A DNA stretch of 64,000 nucleotides, taken from contig NZ_JAIGNM010000001.1 of NCBI RefSeq assembly GCF_019711495.1, forward strand, positions 930,001 through 994,000. Reading direction: 5' to 3'. Made by a program: the position numbers and the translations under genes. The notes under the pieces were generated by a model. That model did no database searches, was not told the origin of the DNA, and worked only from the letters and a program-made list of their open reading frames with translations. The first letter of the stretch is position 1, and each line of letters opens with the position of its first letter. Of this stretch, positions 16,597-25,257 are shown piece by piece. The stretch comes from Qipengyuania xiamenensis (GTDB lineage: Bacteria; Pseudomonadota; Alphaproteobacteria; Sphingomonadales; Sphingomonadaceae).

Positions 16597-17783
16597 CGGG
16601 TAAGCCGCGCCTCCAGCTCTGCCGGTGCGCCGATGCCTGCACGGTCGAACTCGGCGTCCGGTGCGGGTGCAGCGAGCGGCGCAGGTTGCGCGGCGCCGAG
16701 ACCCTTGCCCTGTTCGGTCAGGTTGAGCGACCAGCCGGGCGCTTCGCCGGTTACATAAAGGCTACCGAGACCGTCCCACATCACCGGAGGCAGTTCGCCA
16801 CCGAATGCCGCCTTAAGCATTTCTCCGCCTTCCAGCTGCGGATCGTAGCCGCCGCCGTCGAAGGTGTTCTCGCCCACGACCACGCCGCGCGGCAGCGGGT
16901 TGTAGCGTTCGTCGTCATAGGGCTGGACATAGGCGATCACCATGACCGGCGCGGTCGGATTGCCCGAGAGGATATTGTTTTCGATCAGGACGTCCTCGTT
17001 CGCCATCACCATGATGCCCGTACCGCGGCGCACGCCCGCCACGATATTGCCCGGAGGCGCGAAATTGGGAGTGTCGTTGGCGACGACGAGGTTGTTCGCC
17101 ACGATCACGTTGCCCCCGCCCATCACGGGCAGATCGGGCAGGTCGAATACCAGGATACCGCCGGTGTTACGGGTGGCGATATTGTGCTCGACCAGCGCGT
17201 TTCGGCTGTTCTCGATCTCGATGCCTGCGACATTCGCCTCGGCAATGGAGTTGCGCACGGTAATGCGGTCTGACTGGCCAACATAGATACCCGCATCGCT
17301 CGCCCCCGTCACCTTCACCCCGTCGACCAGCACGCCGGTGCTTTCGACCGGATAGATCGCATAGGCCCCGTTTTCCGGATGCGGTCCGCGCGTCCAGGTG
17401 ACGCGGATGCGGTAGTAGACGATATTGTCTGCGCCCTTGGACTTGATCCCGTCGCCCTTGGGGTTTTCCATCGCGAAATCGCGCAGGGTGACATTGTCGG
17501 ATGTGACCAGCAGTCCCTCGCCCGCGCCTGCCTGCGTGGTGAAGTCGAGCACGGTGCCGTCCATGCCCGCGCCGCGCACCGTTACACCATCGACATCGAG
17601 GCTGAGGCCATCGGTCAGTTCGTATCGACCCGCCGCCAGCACGATCTCGTCACCCGGCTCGGCCAGGATCAGCGCTTCCTGCAGGCGCTCTTGCGCGCCC
17701 TCACCCGGCTCGATCGAATGGATTTCGGCCAGCGCCGGTGCGGCGCTGGCAAGCAGCATGGCGGTAATCGCGGTACGGATCAT
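16593..17783 (-). CDS. Exported parallel beta-helix repeat protein (TIGR03805-like)
   Basis: A 396-residue secreted protein with signal peptide MIRTAITAMLLASAAPALA. The body is a right-handed beta-helix built of repeated turns rich in N, G, V and I (for example IEIENSRNALVEHNIATRNT and LIENNILSGN), like pectate-lyase-type folds. It matches the family that pairs with SO2930-type cytochromes, and the coupled ATGA overlap with the cytochrome gene supports joint function. I chose ATG 17783 because the signal peptide begins there; the open frame reaches 17942 without support. No catalytic residues can be assigned, so a binding or scaffold role is as likely as polysaccharide cleavage. Confidence 0.87.
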   Translation of the reverse strand: MIRTAITAMLLASAAPALAEIHSIEPGEGAQERLQEALILAEPGDEIVLAAGRYELTDGLSLDVDGVTVRGAGMDGTVLDFTTQAGAGEGLLVTSDNVTLRDFAMENPKGDGIKSKGADNIVYYRIRVTWTRGPHPENGAYAIYPVESTGVLVDGVKVTGASDAGIYVGQSDRITVRNSIAEANVAGIEIENSRNALVEHNIATRNTGGILVFDLPDLPVMGGGNVIVANNLVVANDTPNFAPPGNIVAGVRRGTGIMVMANEDVLIENNILSGNPTAPVMVIAYVQPYDDERYNPLPRGVVVGENTFDGGGYDPQLEGGEMLKAAFGGELPPVMWDGLGSLYVTGEAPGWSLNLTEQGKGLGAAQPAPLAAPAPDAEFDRAGIGAPAELEARLTR

Positions 17784-17844
17784 GTGTCTCTCCCTCTCGG
17801 AAAAGCATGATGCCTCAGCGCCCTGCGATTGCAAGGGGCTGGTC

Positions 17845-19347
17845 TCAGCGTGACGCTGCTTGCGCTTTCGCCAGCCCTTCAAGAGAAATCTTTCGTCCTG
17901 GTGCAAAGGCAAGCGATTTGCGGAAAGCGTCAGCAGCTTCATCTGTGCGCCCCAAAGCCATCAATGCACTGCCGAGTAGTTCGTAGCTCGGCATGGCCAT
18001 CGGCGGGGGCCCGAAGACTTCGGGCAGTGCGACTTCTGCTTCGGCCGCTTGCTCGAGCATTGCCAGCCCATCGTCCCTTCGTCCCGCGGCAATCTCGAGA
18101 AGCGCTTCGCCCTGCGCGATCTGACGCGTCATCCAGGGGACGGCGTAGGTGTTGAGCGGGTCTTCGACGGCAAGGACGCTTTCGATTTCTGCTGCCAGCT
18201 GGCGCATTTCTCCAAGCGCATCGCGGATGGGTGCCTCGTCACCAATACCCGCGAGCAAACGGGCGGTGGCGAATTCGAAGCGGGCGAGAAGGAAACCGTC
18301 CCCTTCGACCTCCAACGGGGCCGGCCAATCGCCCGTAGCCGCGCCATTCCAGAGCGCGATCGAGGAGTAGCTCGAAGTCTCGCCGAAGCCGAGACGCTTG
18401 TCGGATCCCCTCGCGATGGCAGCTTGCGCCTGCGCCCGGCAGCCGTCGACGATTTCGCTCGCATCCTTGCCCTGCTGGAGGAGCGCATAGGCGAGCCACT
18501 CGTTGTAATGGCCGCAGAACGTCGGCTCGCGACCCATGGCGATCCGCTGGCGGTCGACCACCGCGTCAGCATTGATGTTGGCCGCCTCGGAAGCCTCCCA
18601 ATCGCCCAGCGCGTGGAAGATATGGCTGACCATGTGCTGGGCATGCCCTGCGTCGGGCGCCACTAGCGCATAGCGCTCCGCTGCGCGCTCACCCAGCGGT
18701 GCGTGAACTGGATCGTCATATGAGTGAATGAGGTAATGCAGGATGCCGGGATGGCGCTCATGCGTCATGAAACCGGGCTCGAGCACGGCTGCGGCCTGCA
18801 TGTAGATCGGAACCTGACGCCCGCCATGCGAGGTGCCGAGGATGGCGAGCCCGGTGAAGGCACGCGCGTCGATGTCGGACGGATCGGCCTCGTGCAGCAG
18901 GCGCATCCTGGCGAGGTATTTGTGATCGCGCTCTTCCTTTGTGCCTTCGCCGTAAAGTGCCTCGATCGCGTCGAGCCACATGGCTTCGCGCTCATTTGCA
19001 GCCTTGGCGCGGCGCTCTGCAGGTGTCGCGCCCAGGTCGGCAAGCACCTTGAGCGCACCTTCGCGATCCTGACTCTCCCAAAGTGGGTGATTGTAGGTCA
19101 TCGCCCCGCCCCAATAGGCCATGACGAAGTCCGGGTCGGCAAGACGAGCCTGTTCGAATGCCTCGGCGGCGCGCCCGTATTCGAAATTGTGCAGCAGGGC
19201 CAAGCCGCGCAGGAAATGCTCGGAAGCGGCTTCGTCGCCCGAATGCTCCATCACCATATATTCTGCGCCGACGCGATCCTGCGCCAGCAGCGGCGCCCCT
19301 TGGAGCGCCAGCGTAAGCCCTGCGGCAAAAAGCAGTTTCATCATCAT
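17845..19347 (-). CDS. Exported tetratricopeptide-repeat protein
   Basis: A 500-residue protein with signal peptide MMMKLLFAAGLTLALQGAPLLAQ and several TPR-like helical pairs, such as FEYGRAAEAFEQARLADPDF (about 53-72) and a C-terminal LMALGRTDEAADAFRKSLAF. A central block with SHIFHALGDWEASE and CGHYNEWLAYALL is conserved-looking but unassigned. A GGGGG run precedes three consecutive ATG codons; I used the first. The gene lies 61 bases upstream of the beta-helix/cytochrome pair on the same strand, so a three-gene transcript is plausible. A periplasmic scaffold role is inference from the repeats. Confidence 0.8.
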   Translation of the reverse strand: MMMKLLFAAGLTLALQGAPLLAQDRVGAEYMVMEHSGDEAASEHFLRGLALLHNFEYGRAAEAFEQARLADPDFVMAYWGGAMTYNHPLWESQDREGALKVLADLGATPAERRAKAANEREAMWLDAIEALYGEGTKEERDHKYLARMRLLHEADPSDIDARAFTGLAILGTSHGGRQVPIYMQAAAVLEPGFMTHERHPGILHYLIHSYDDPVHAPLGERAAERYALVAPDAGHAQHMVSHIFHALGDWEASEAANINADAVVDRQRIAMGREPTFCGHYNEWLAYALLQQGKDASEIVDGCRAQAQAAIARGSDKRLGFGETSSYSSIALWNGAATGDWPAPLEVEGDGFLLARFEFATARLLAGIGDEAPIRDALGEMRQLAAEIESVLAVEDPLNTYAVPWMTRQIAQGEALLEIAAGRRDDGLAMLEQAAEAEVALPEVFGPPPMAMPSYELLGSALMALGRTDEAADAFRKSLAFAPGRKISLEGLAKAQAASR

Positions 19348-19421
19348 GCATCCCCCGTGTCGCGCTGCGCCACTCGAAAGCGCAGTCTGCGCTTCGCCGG
19401 GGGAAATGCAAGGGGGTGGTA

Positions 19422-19763
19422 TCAGCCCGCGGAGAAGGCGCAGATCGCGGCGGACGAACCGACCACCTCGATGATCTCGGCATCCTCAACCGTGCGGAGC
19501 CGTTCGAGGAATTCGACCGTGCTGGTGGGCAGGCCCGCTTCCTTCTCGCGCACGCGCATGCGTTCGAGCTCGCGTAGCTGGCCGATCGTCAGGCGTTCGG
19601 ACAGGCGCGTGCCCATGCAGGCGGCGACCGGCTGCGGCACGCCGCGTTCGACAAGCGCGCTCTCGATGCGCGCCGCCGTGACTCTCTCGAAGCCGCCGAA
19701 ATAGCCCCACAATCCAATGCCGACGAGCGCCAGCACCACGAGGATGATCACAGTTTTGCGCAT
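19422..19763 (-). CDS. Small single-helix membrane protein, unknown function
   Basis: A 113-residue protein with one N-terminal helix (MRKTVIILVVLALVGIGLWG) and a charged soluble tail containing RLSERLTIGQLRELERM and two cysteines (about residues 49 and 108). I do not recognise a family. The ATG is four bases past the pntB stop, so it is probably the last gene of the pnt operon. The tail is likely periplasmic, since the positive charges precede the helix. Confidence 0.65.
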   Translation of the reverse strand: MRKTVIILVVLALVGIGLWGYFGGFERVTAARIESALVERGVPQPVAACMGTRLSERLTIGQLRELERMRVREKEAGLPTSTVEFLERLRTVEDAEIIEVVGSSAAICAFSAG

Positions 19764-19767
19764 GGGG

Positions 19768-21318
19768 TCAGTCGAGCGCCTTCACGATTTCCTCGACCAT
19801 CTTCTTGGCATCGGACAGCAGCATCATGGTCTGGTCCATGTAGAAGACGTCGTTGTCGACACCCGCGTAGCCGACACCGCCCATCGATCGCTTGATGAAG
19901 AAGACCTGCTTGGCCTTGTCCACGTCGAACACGGGCATGCCGTAAATGGGCGACGATTTATCGGTCTTGGCAGCCGGGTTCACCACATCGTTAGCGCCGA
20001 TGATGAAGGCGACGTCGGCCTGTGCGAATTCGCTGTTGATGTCTTCCAGCTCGAACACGTTCTCGTAAGGCACGCTGGCCTCGGCGAGCAGCACGTTCAT
20101 ATGGCCGGGCATGCGGCCTGCGACGGGATGAATGGCGTATTTCACCTCCACACCCTTCTCCTCGAGCAGGTCCGCCATTTCGCGCAGCGCATGCTGCGCC
20201 TGCGCCACCGCCATGCCGTAGCCCGGGATGATGATGACCTTTTCCGCCTGTTCGAGCATGAAGGCCGCATCGGCGGCGCTGCCCTGTTTGTAGGGGCGCT
20301 GCTCCTTCGCCTCGCCGCCGCCCGCGCCGCTGTCATCCGCGCCGAAGCCGCCCGCGATCACGCTGATGAAGCTGCGGTTCATCGCGCGGCACATGATGTA
20401 GCTGAGGATCGCGCCCGAAGAGCCCACCAGCGCGCCGGTGATGATCATCGCCGTATTGCCGAGCGTGAAGCCCATCGCCGCCGCGGCCCAACCCGAATAG
20501 CTGTTCAGCATCGAGACCACGACCGGCATGTCCGCCCCGCCGATAGGGATAATCAGCAGGAAGCCGATCAGAAACGCGAGAACCGTCAGCGCAACGATCA
20601 GCGGCATGGTCTCCGTGGGACCAGCCATGGCGAAAAGCGCGGTGAGGACAATGATCGCTGCGAGCGTGCCGAGATTGATCACATGGCGCGCGGGCAGCAG
20701 AATCGGCGAACCGCTCATGCGTCCCGAAAGCTTGGCAAAGGCGATGACCGAACCGGAGAAAGTGATCGCACCGATGGCGATACCGAGGCCCATCTCGACC
20801 TTGGAAACAGCGCCGATACCGCCGTCGACCAGCAGGCCGAACGCGCCCGGATTGAGATAGGCCGCCCAGCCCACCAACACGGCGGCAAGGCCGACGAGCG
20901 AGTGGAAGGCCGCGACCAGCTCGGGCATGGCGGTCATGGCGATACGGCGAGCGATGGTGATGCCGATGACCGCGCCTATGGCGATGGCAATCAGGATTTC
21001 GAGACTGGAAGCCCAGTCGATCGCCGTTTCATAGCAGAAACTCAGGTCGGCTGGTCCCGAGACATCATCGCAGCCAGCCGTTTGCGTCGGGCGGTGTACG
21101 ATCAGAGTTGTCGCCACCGCGATCAGCATGCCGATCATGCCGAAGCGATTACCCGTCCGGCTCGTGGCGGGAGAGGACAGGCCGCGCAGCGCGAGGATGA
21201 AGAACACACCCGAGACGAGATAGGCGAGCGCAACCCACGGGTTCACCGCTTCGCCTGTCGCGGCATGGGCAGGAGCGGCCAGCACCGCAAAGGGCGCAGC
21301 AAGGAGAAGGCGACGCAT
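19768..21318 (-). CDS. pntB: NAD(P) transhydrogenase subunit beta
   Basis: Beta subunit of the proton-translocating transhydrogenase, which drives NADPH formation from NADH using the proton gradient in the inner membrane. The 516-residue protein has about nine helices (about 25-320), then the soluble NADP(H) domain with VIIIPGYGMAVAQAQHAL (about 355-372) and IIGANDVVNPAAKTD. I chose ATG 21318, where TGATG couples it to pntAB. The N-terminus MRRLLLAAPFAVLAAPAHA looks like a Sec signal peptide ahead of the first normal helix (NPWVALAYLVSGVFFILAL), an extension not present in E. coli PntB. Confidence 0.93.
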   Translation of the reverse strand: MRRLLLAAPFAVLAAPAHAATGEAVNPWVALAYLVSGVFFILALRGLSSPATSRTGNRFGMIGMLIAVATTLIVHRPTQTAGCDDVSGPADLSFCYETAIDWASSLEILIAIAIGAVIGITIARRIAMTAMPELVAAFHSLVGLAAVLVGWAAYLNPGAFGLLVDGGIGAVSKVEMGLGIAIGAITFSGSVIAFAKLSGRMSGSPILLPARHVINLGTLAAIIVLTALFAMAGPTETMPLIVALTVLAFLIGFLLIIPIGGADMPVVVSMLNSYSGWAAAAMGFTLGNTAMIITGALVGSSGAILSYIMCRAMNRSFISVIAGGFGADDSGAGGGEAKEQRPYKQGSAADAAFMLEQAEKVIIIPGYGMAVAQAQHALREMADLLEEKGVEVKYAIHPVAGRMPGHMNVLLAEASVPYENVFELEDINSEFAQADVAFIIGANDVVNPAAKTDKSSPIYGMPVFDVDKAKQVFFIKRSMGGVGYAGVDNDVFYMDQTMMLLSDAKKMVEEIVKALD

Positions 21319-21602
21319 CACTTCTTCTCCTTCTTCTTGTACATGGCGAGCATTCTCGCCGTCACTGCAAACCCACCGAAGATGTTCACGCTGGCAAGCA
21401 CGATGCCGAGCAGCCCCAGCCACTTGGCCGCAGGCACACTAGCCGCCGCCGCCGCAATCAGCGCGCCGACGATGATCACGGAGGAAATCGCATTGGTCAC
21501 CGCCATCAGCGGCGTGTGCAGCGCAGGCGTGACCGACCAAACCACGTAATAGCCGACGAAACACGCCAGCACGAAGATCGACAGGATCGAAATGAAGTCC
21601 AT
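21318..21602 (-). CDS. pntAB: NAD(P) transhydrogenase subunit alpha, membrane part
   Basis: The 94-residue membrane portion (domain II) of the split alpha subunit, with three helices (MDFISILSIFVLACFVGYY; MAVTNAISSVIIVGALIAA; WLGLLGIVLASVNIFGGFAV) and a lysine-rich end. The TPALHTPLMAVTNAIS motif is characteristic. I chose ATG 21602; upstream sequence of the same frame runs through the neighbouring gene. Its stop overlaps the pntB start by one base. Unusually, it is separated from the soluble alpha-subunit gene by an unrelated gene. Confidence 0.93.
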   Translation of the reverse strand: MDFISILSIFVLACFVGYYVVWSVTPALHTPLMAVTNAISSVIIVGALIAAAAASVPAAKWLGLLGIVLASVNIFGGFAVTARMLAMYKKKEKK

Positions 21603-21604
21603 TC

Positions 21605-22393
21605 TCAGTAGCTCCTCGACCTGATCAACAGCTGGAAATCGCGGGTCTCGTTCAACTGGCTCACGTCCGCAAATTGCTTGGCATAGCCATCGACGCGATA
21701 GGTCACACCCAACATTGTGAAAGTGCCGGGAAACGCATCCTTCTTGATGGCCGTCCCGCCGGCGAGGCAACCGCTTGAATCGAATTTCTCGGCCAGAGCG
21801 CAGGCGCTGAATACGACCGTGTTCTGGTTGGTATCGTTGAGGAAGTAGACCCCGAAATCGCCAAGTCCGCGAATTGTCGCCGGGTCGATGGCTTCGTAGG
21901 CGACCGGCTCAATCGGCAGGAACTCGCGGCGCTTGAACCCGAAAAAGTTGGTCCGGTTGCGCGCGAAGCGTTCGAAGCGTCCATCGTGATCGAAGTCGGC
22001 AAAGCACCCTATCCGCTGGCGCTTCAGGCCCTCGACGACTTCGGGAAAACCTTCCTTTGCGATATCGACGTTCATCTGGAGACAGGAGATATTGTCCGGC
22101 CCGACACTGCCCAGCAGCTTCGAACCAGCCGGGACAATGCGCTTGCCCTTGTGAACCAGCACGTTCTCACTCAGCCGGAATGCTTTCGTGGCTGAGGCGG
22201 AAAAGGTCGTGATCGGCGACCATTTCGGAACCTGGATGGATTCACGCGCAGGCTCTTTGCTGGCCAGGCGAAATTCGGTCACCATCAGGACTTCGTCGCC
22301 GGCACCGGCGCTCACCCGGTCCTGCGGAAAAATCGCCAGCGATCCGATCGCGGCGAATACGGCTGCGGTGACTACCCCTCCCCTGCGGATCAC
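21605..22393 (-). CDS. Exported protein of unknown function inserted in the pnt operon
   Basis: A 262-residue protein with an N-terminal signal-like helix (MIRRGGVVTAAVFAAIGSLA) and a soluble body with FADFDHDGRFERFARN, a calcium-loop-like stretch (about 131-146), and four later cysteines. I do not recognise the family. Its ATG overlaps the pntAA stop by four bases and its stop is two bases from the pntAB start, so it is an integral part of the operon. Base composition looks lower in GC than the pnt genes, which hints at later insertion. A role in transhydrogenase function is possible but unsupported; it may simply use the promoter. Confidence 0.75.
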   Translation of the reverse strand: MIRRGGVVTAAVFAAIGSLAIFPQDRVSAGAGDEVLMVTEFRLASKEPARESIQVPKWSPITTFSASATKAFRLSENVLVHKGKRIVPAGSKLLGSVGPDNISCLQMNVDIAKEGFPEVVEGLKRQRIGCFADFDHDGRFERFARNRTNFFGFKRREFLPIEPVAYEAIDPATIRGLGDFGVYFLNDTNQNTVVFSACALAEKFDSSGCLAGGTAIKKDAFPGTFTMLGVTYRVDGYAKQFADVSQLNETRDFQLLIRSRSY

Positions 22394-23511
22394 GCCTGAA
22401 GCCTCTCGTTCACAATCTTGCCGCCCTGCGTGAGGCGGACGGCATCGCCGATTTCCTCGTCGAGGACGGGCTTGCCCGTCTCAGTATCCCAGAAGGCGGA
22501 CAGGAAATTGTAGAGGTTGCGCGCGAACAGCGCCGAGGCGTCCGCGGCGAGATGGGCCGAAGTGTTTGAAAAGCCGATGATCTTCACACCATGCTTAACG
22601 ACGGTCTCATCCGGCTTCGAGCCCTCGACATTGCCGCCATGGGCGACCGCGAGGTCGAAGATCACGCTGCCCGGTTTCATGGTCGCGATCTGCGCGTCCG
22701 AGATCAGGCGCGGTGCAGGCCGGCCCGGAATGAGCGCGGTGGTGATGACGATATCCTGCTTGGCGATGTGCGAGCTCACCAGTTCGGCCTGCGCCTTCTG
22801 GTATTCCTCGCTCATTTCGGTGGCATAGCCGCCCGAACCTTCACCCTCGATACCCTCGACGCTTTCGACGAAGACGGGCTTCGCGCCGAGCGACATGATC
22901 TGCTCTTTCGTGGCCGAGCGCACGTCGGTCGCGCTGACCTGCGCACCGAGCCGCTTGGCGGTCGCGATCGCCTGGAGGCCTGCAACACCCACGCCCATGA
23001 CGAAGCACTTGGCCGCCTGCACCGTGCCGGCAGCGGTCATCATCATCGGGAACGCGCGGCCATACTCATCCGCGCTGGAAATAACGGCCTTGTAACCGGC
23101 AAGGTTCGACTGGCTGGAGAGTACGTCCATGCTCTGCGCGCGGGTGATGCGCGGCATGAACTCCATGCTCAACGCCTCGAAACCGCCCTTGGCATAGGCT
23201 TCGACCAGATCGCCATTGCGGAAAGGATCGAAAGTCGCCGCGACCCATGCGCCCGGTTTCGCACCGGCCAGCGTCATGACGTCGGGCGCCTGTACGCTGA
23301 GAACGATGTCGGCGCCTTCTACGGCCTTGGGACCGGTGACGACTTCGGCACCGGCCCCCCTATAGGCTTCGTCGGGAATCGAGGCGGTCAGCCCCGCGCC
23401 TTCCTCGACTGCGACCGTGGCACCCAATGCGGCGAATTTCTTCGCCGTTTCAGGTGTCAGCGCGACCCGGGTTTCCCCGGGGGCGCGCTCCTTGAGCACC
23501 GCGATCCGCAT
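22390..23511 (-). CDS. pntAA: NAD(P) transhydrogenase subunit alpha, NAD(H)-binding part
   Basis: Soluble domain I of the transhydrogenase alpha subunit (373 residues), which binds NAD(H) on the cytoplasmic side. It opens MRIAVLKERAPGETRVALTP, the alanine dehydrogenase/PNT N-terminal signature. It carries the dinucleotide fold MGVGVAGLQAIATAKRLGA (about 170-188) with ATDVR after the second strand, and the mobile-loop area near GGYATEMSEEYQ. I chose ATG 23511, where homology begins. It lies 11 bases after the aa3 oxidase subunit IV gene, an arrangement seen in many alphaproteobacteria. The stop overlaps the inserted gene. Confidence 0.94.
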   Translation of the reverse strand: MRIAVLKERAPGETRVALTPETAKKFAALGATVAVEEGAGLTASIPDEAYRGAGAEVVTGPKAVEGADIVLSVQAPDVMTLAGAKPGAWVAATFDPFRNGDLVEAYAKGGFEALSMEFMPRITRAQSMDVLSSQSNLAGYKAVISSADEYGRAFPMMMTAAGTVQAAKCFVMGVGVAGLQAIATAKRLGAQVSATDVRSATKEQIMSLGAKPVFVESVEGIEGEGSGGYATEMSEEYQKAQAELVSSHIAKQDIVITTALIPGRPAPRLISDAQIATMKPGSVIFDLAVAHGGNVEGSKPDETVVKHGVKIIGFSNTSAHLAADASALFARNLYNFLSAFWDTETGKPVLDEEIGDAVRLTQGGKIVNERLQA

Positions 23512-23522
23512 GCGCGGGCCGC

Positions 23523-23648
23523 TCAGTTCGAAATCAGGACGACGACTACGGCCGTGATGATCGCCAGCAGGGGCACCGCCCACTTAAGCATGTCGATGAA
23601 GGAAGCGTAGGTTTTCTCGTGCGCTTTCTTGTCGTTTGCGGATTCCAT
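23523..23648 (-). CDS. aa3-type cytochrome c oxidase subunit IV
   Basis: A 41-residue peptide, MESANDKKAHEKTYASFIDM, followed by LKWAVPLLAIITAVVVVLIS and a final Asn. One membrane helix with a charged cytoplasmic N-terminus matches the bacterial aa3 oxidase subunit IV family (CoxIV_bac), structurally part of the complex but dispensable for activity in Paracoccus. GAGGG lies upstream on the reverse strand. Position immediately before pntAA is a recurrent alphaproteobacterial arrangement and supports the call. Confidence 0.88.
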   Translation of the reverse strand: MESANDKKAHEKTYASFIDMLKWAVPLLAIITAVVVVLISN

Positions 23649-23840
23649 CGGATCTAACCCTCTTTGTTCGTGTAGTTGCGGCAGGGTTTATCGCGCACTT
23701 CGCCTGGCGACAAGTGCGGCGCCTTTGCGATGCACGACAAGACGCGGCGACAGCCTTAATCCGCCCTTTACCCCTTTCAGGTACACCAATGCCGACGGAA
23801 CGCGTGCAATTTCGCAGCGCGGCCTAGGGCGAGAACGATT

Positions 23841-25256
23841 ATGGCGACCGAAGAAACTCGTGTCCTGCTGCTGATCGACGACGAACCGGCGCAAAGCCGG
23901 ATCGTATCGACGCTGGCTGCGCGCGAGGGATGGCGTTCGCTGACGGTGGAAAGCTGCGAGGCCGCGCTCGAGGCGCTTGCAGGTCCCGAAGGCCACGAGA
24001 TCGACGCCGTCCTGCTCGACCAGCGCGTGGCAGGCGATGCGGCCTGCGACTTCATTCGCGGCATCAAGGCGGAACGTGCGGAAATCGCCGTTCTCATGCT
24101 TACCGCCAGCACGTCGCCCCTGCTTGCAGTGGAAGCGATGCGCGCCGGGGCGCTCGATTACCTGATCAAGCCGGTTGCGCCCGAACGCCTGCTCAGCGCG
24201 CTGCGCACTGCTTCGCGTGTGCAGACGCCGCGCGACGAGCTTCAGCCGCTGGCCGAAAAGCTGCCCTCGGTCCTCGAATTCGATGCCATGGTCGGCACAG
24301 ATACCCATTTCCGCACCGCGCTTGCCAAGGCTGCGACGGCCGCACGCGGGCATGGCCACGTGCTGGTCGAAGGCGAAAGCGGGACCGGCAAGGAAATGCT
24401 GCTGCGCGCAATCCAGCATGCCTCGACGCGCTCGAAAGCGCCGGTGCAGCTGGTCAATTGCGCAGGCGTTGCCATGCAGACGCTGGAATCGCTGCTCTTC
24501 GGCCACGAGAAAGGTGCCTTCGCGGGCGCCTTCAACCGGCAGGAAGGCTATTTTCAGCAGTGCGACGGCGGGACCATCCTGCTCGACGAGATCGACCAGG
24601 TCGATCCTGTCATTCAGGACCGGCTGGCCGACATTCTCGACACAGGCATCGTGCGCCCGACTGGTGCCGCACACGGGTTCAAGATCGACATCCGCGTCCT
24701 TGCCGCAAGCGACATGCCGCTCGCGAACGAAGTCGAGGAAGGCCGGTTCTCGAAGGCTCTCTACCAGCAGATCTCGGATACGCGCATCGTCCTGCCGCCG
24801 CTGCGCGAACGGGCTGGCGATATCCCTGCCCTGACACGCTATTTCCTGTCCAAGATCGGCGAGCTCGAAGGTTTCTCGCATCATTCGATCGCCGACAGCG
24901 GACTGTCGCTGCTCGAAGCCTTCGATTGGCCGGGCAATGTCCGCCAGCTGCAGACCGTGCTGTTCCGCGCCTGCGTGCACGAACAGCGCGAGGCGCTCAC
25001 TGCGCACAGCTTCCCGCACCTTTCGGAGCTGCTCGGCGATGCCGACCGCGGCGAAAGCCGGGCGCGCGGGCTTGGCGTTCTGCTCTATCAGAATGACGGT
25101 AATTTGCGCCCGCTCGAAGAGATCGAGGCCGACATCATCCGTCTCGCCATCGGGCATTACCAGGGCAAGATGACCGAAGTCGCGCGCCGACTCGGCATCG
25201 GGCGCTCGACGCTTTATCGCAAGCTTTCGGACCTAGGGATCGATAACGCAGCCTGA
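23841..25256 (+). CDS. NtrC-family response regulator with a GAFAGA loop
   Basis: A 471-residue regulator: receiver domain (1-120, acidic pocket D13/D14, phosphoacceptor D60, Lys in YLIKPVAPE), AAA+ domain with Walker A GESGTGKE (about 177-184) and Walker B GGTILLDEID, and a C-terminal Fis-type helix-turn-helix (MTEVARRLGIGRSTLYRKL). The sigma-54 contact loop reads GAFAGA (225-230) instead of GAFTGA. In PspF and NtrC the threonine is important for activation, so it may act weakly on sigma-54 or regulate another holoenzyme. It is divergent from the oxidase IV/pnt operon across 192 bases. No cognate kinase is adjacent. Confidence 0.9.
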   Translation: MATEETRVLLLIDDEPAQSRIVSTLAAREGWRSLTVESCEAALEALAGPEGHEIDAVLLDQRVAGDAACDFIRGIKAERAEIAVLMLTASTSPLLAVEAMRAGALDYLIKPVAPERLLSALRTASRVQTPRDELQPLAEKLPSVLEFDAMVGTDTHFRTALAKAATAARGHGHVLVEGESGTGKEMLLRAIQHASTRSKAPVQLVNCAGVAMQTLESLLFGHEKGAFAGAFNRQEGYFQQCDGGTILLDEIDQVDPVIQDRLADILDTGIVRPTGAAHGFKIDIRVLAASDMPLANEVEEGRFSKALYQQISDTRIVLPPLRERAGDIPALTRYFLSKIGELEGFSHHSIADSGLSLLEAFDWPGNVRQLQTVLFRACVHEQREALTAHSFPHLSELLGDADRGESRARGLGVLLYQNDGNLRPLEEIEADIIRLAIGHYQGKMTEVARRLGIGRSTLYRKLSDLGIDNAA

Positions 25257-25257
25257 C

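Noticed and set aside
19717..21549. 610-codon rightward open frame
   Set aside because: Antisense to pntB and pntAB, composed of charged low-complexity sequence.
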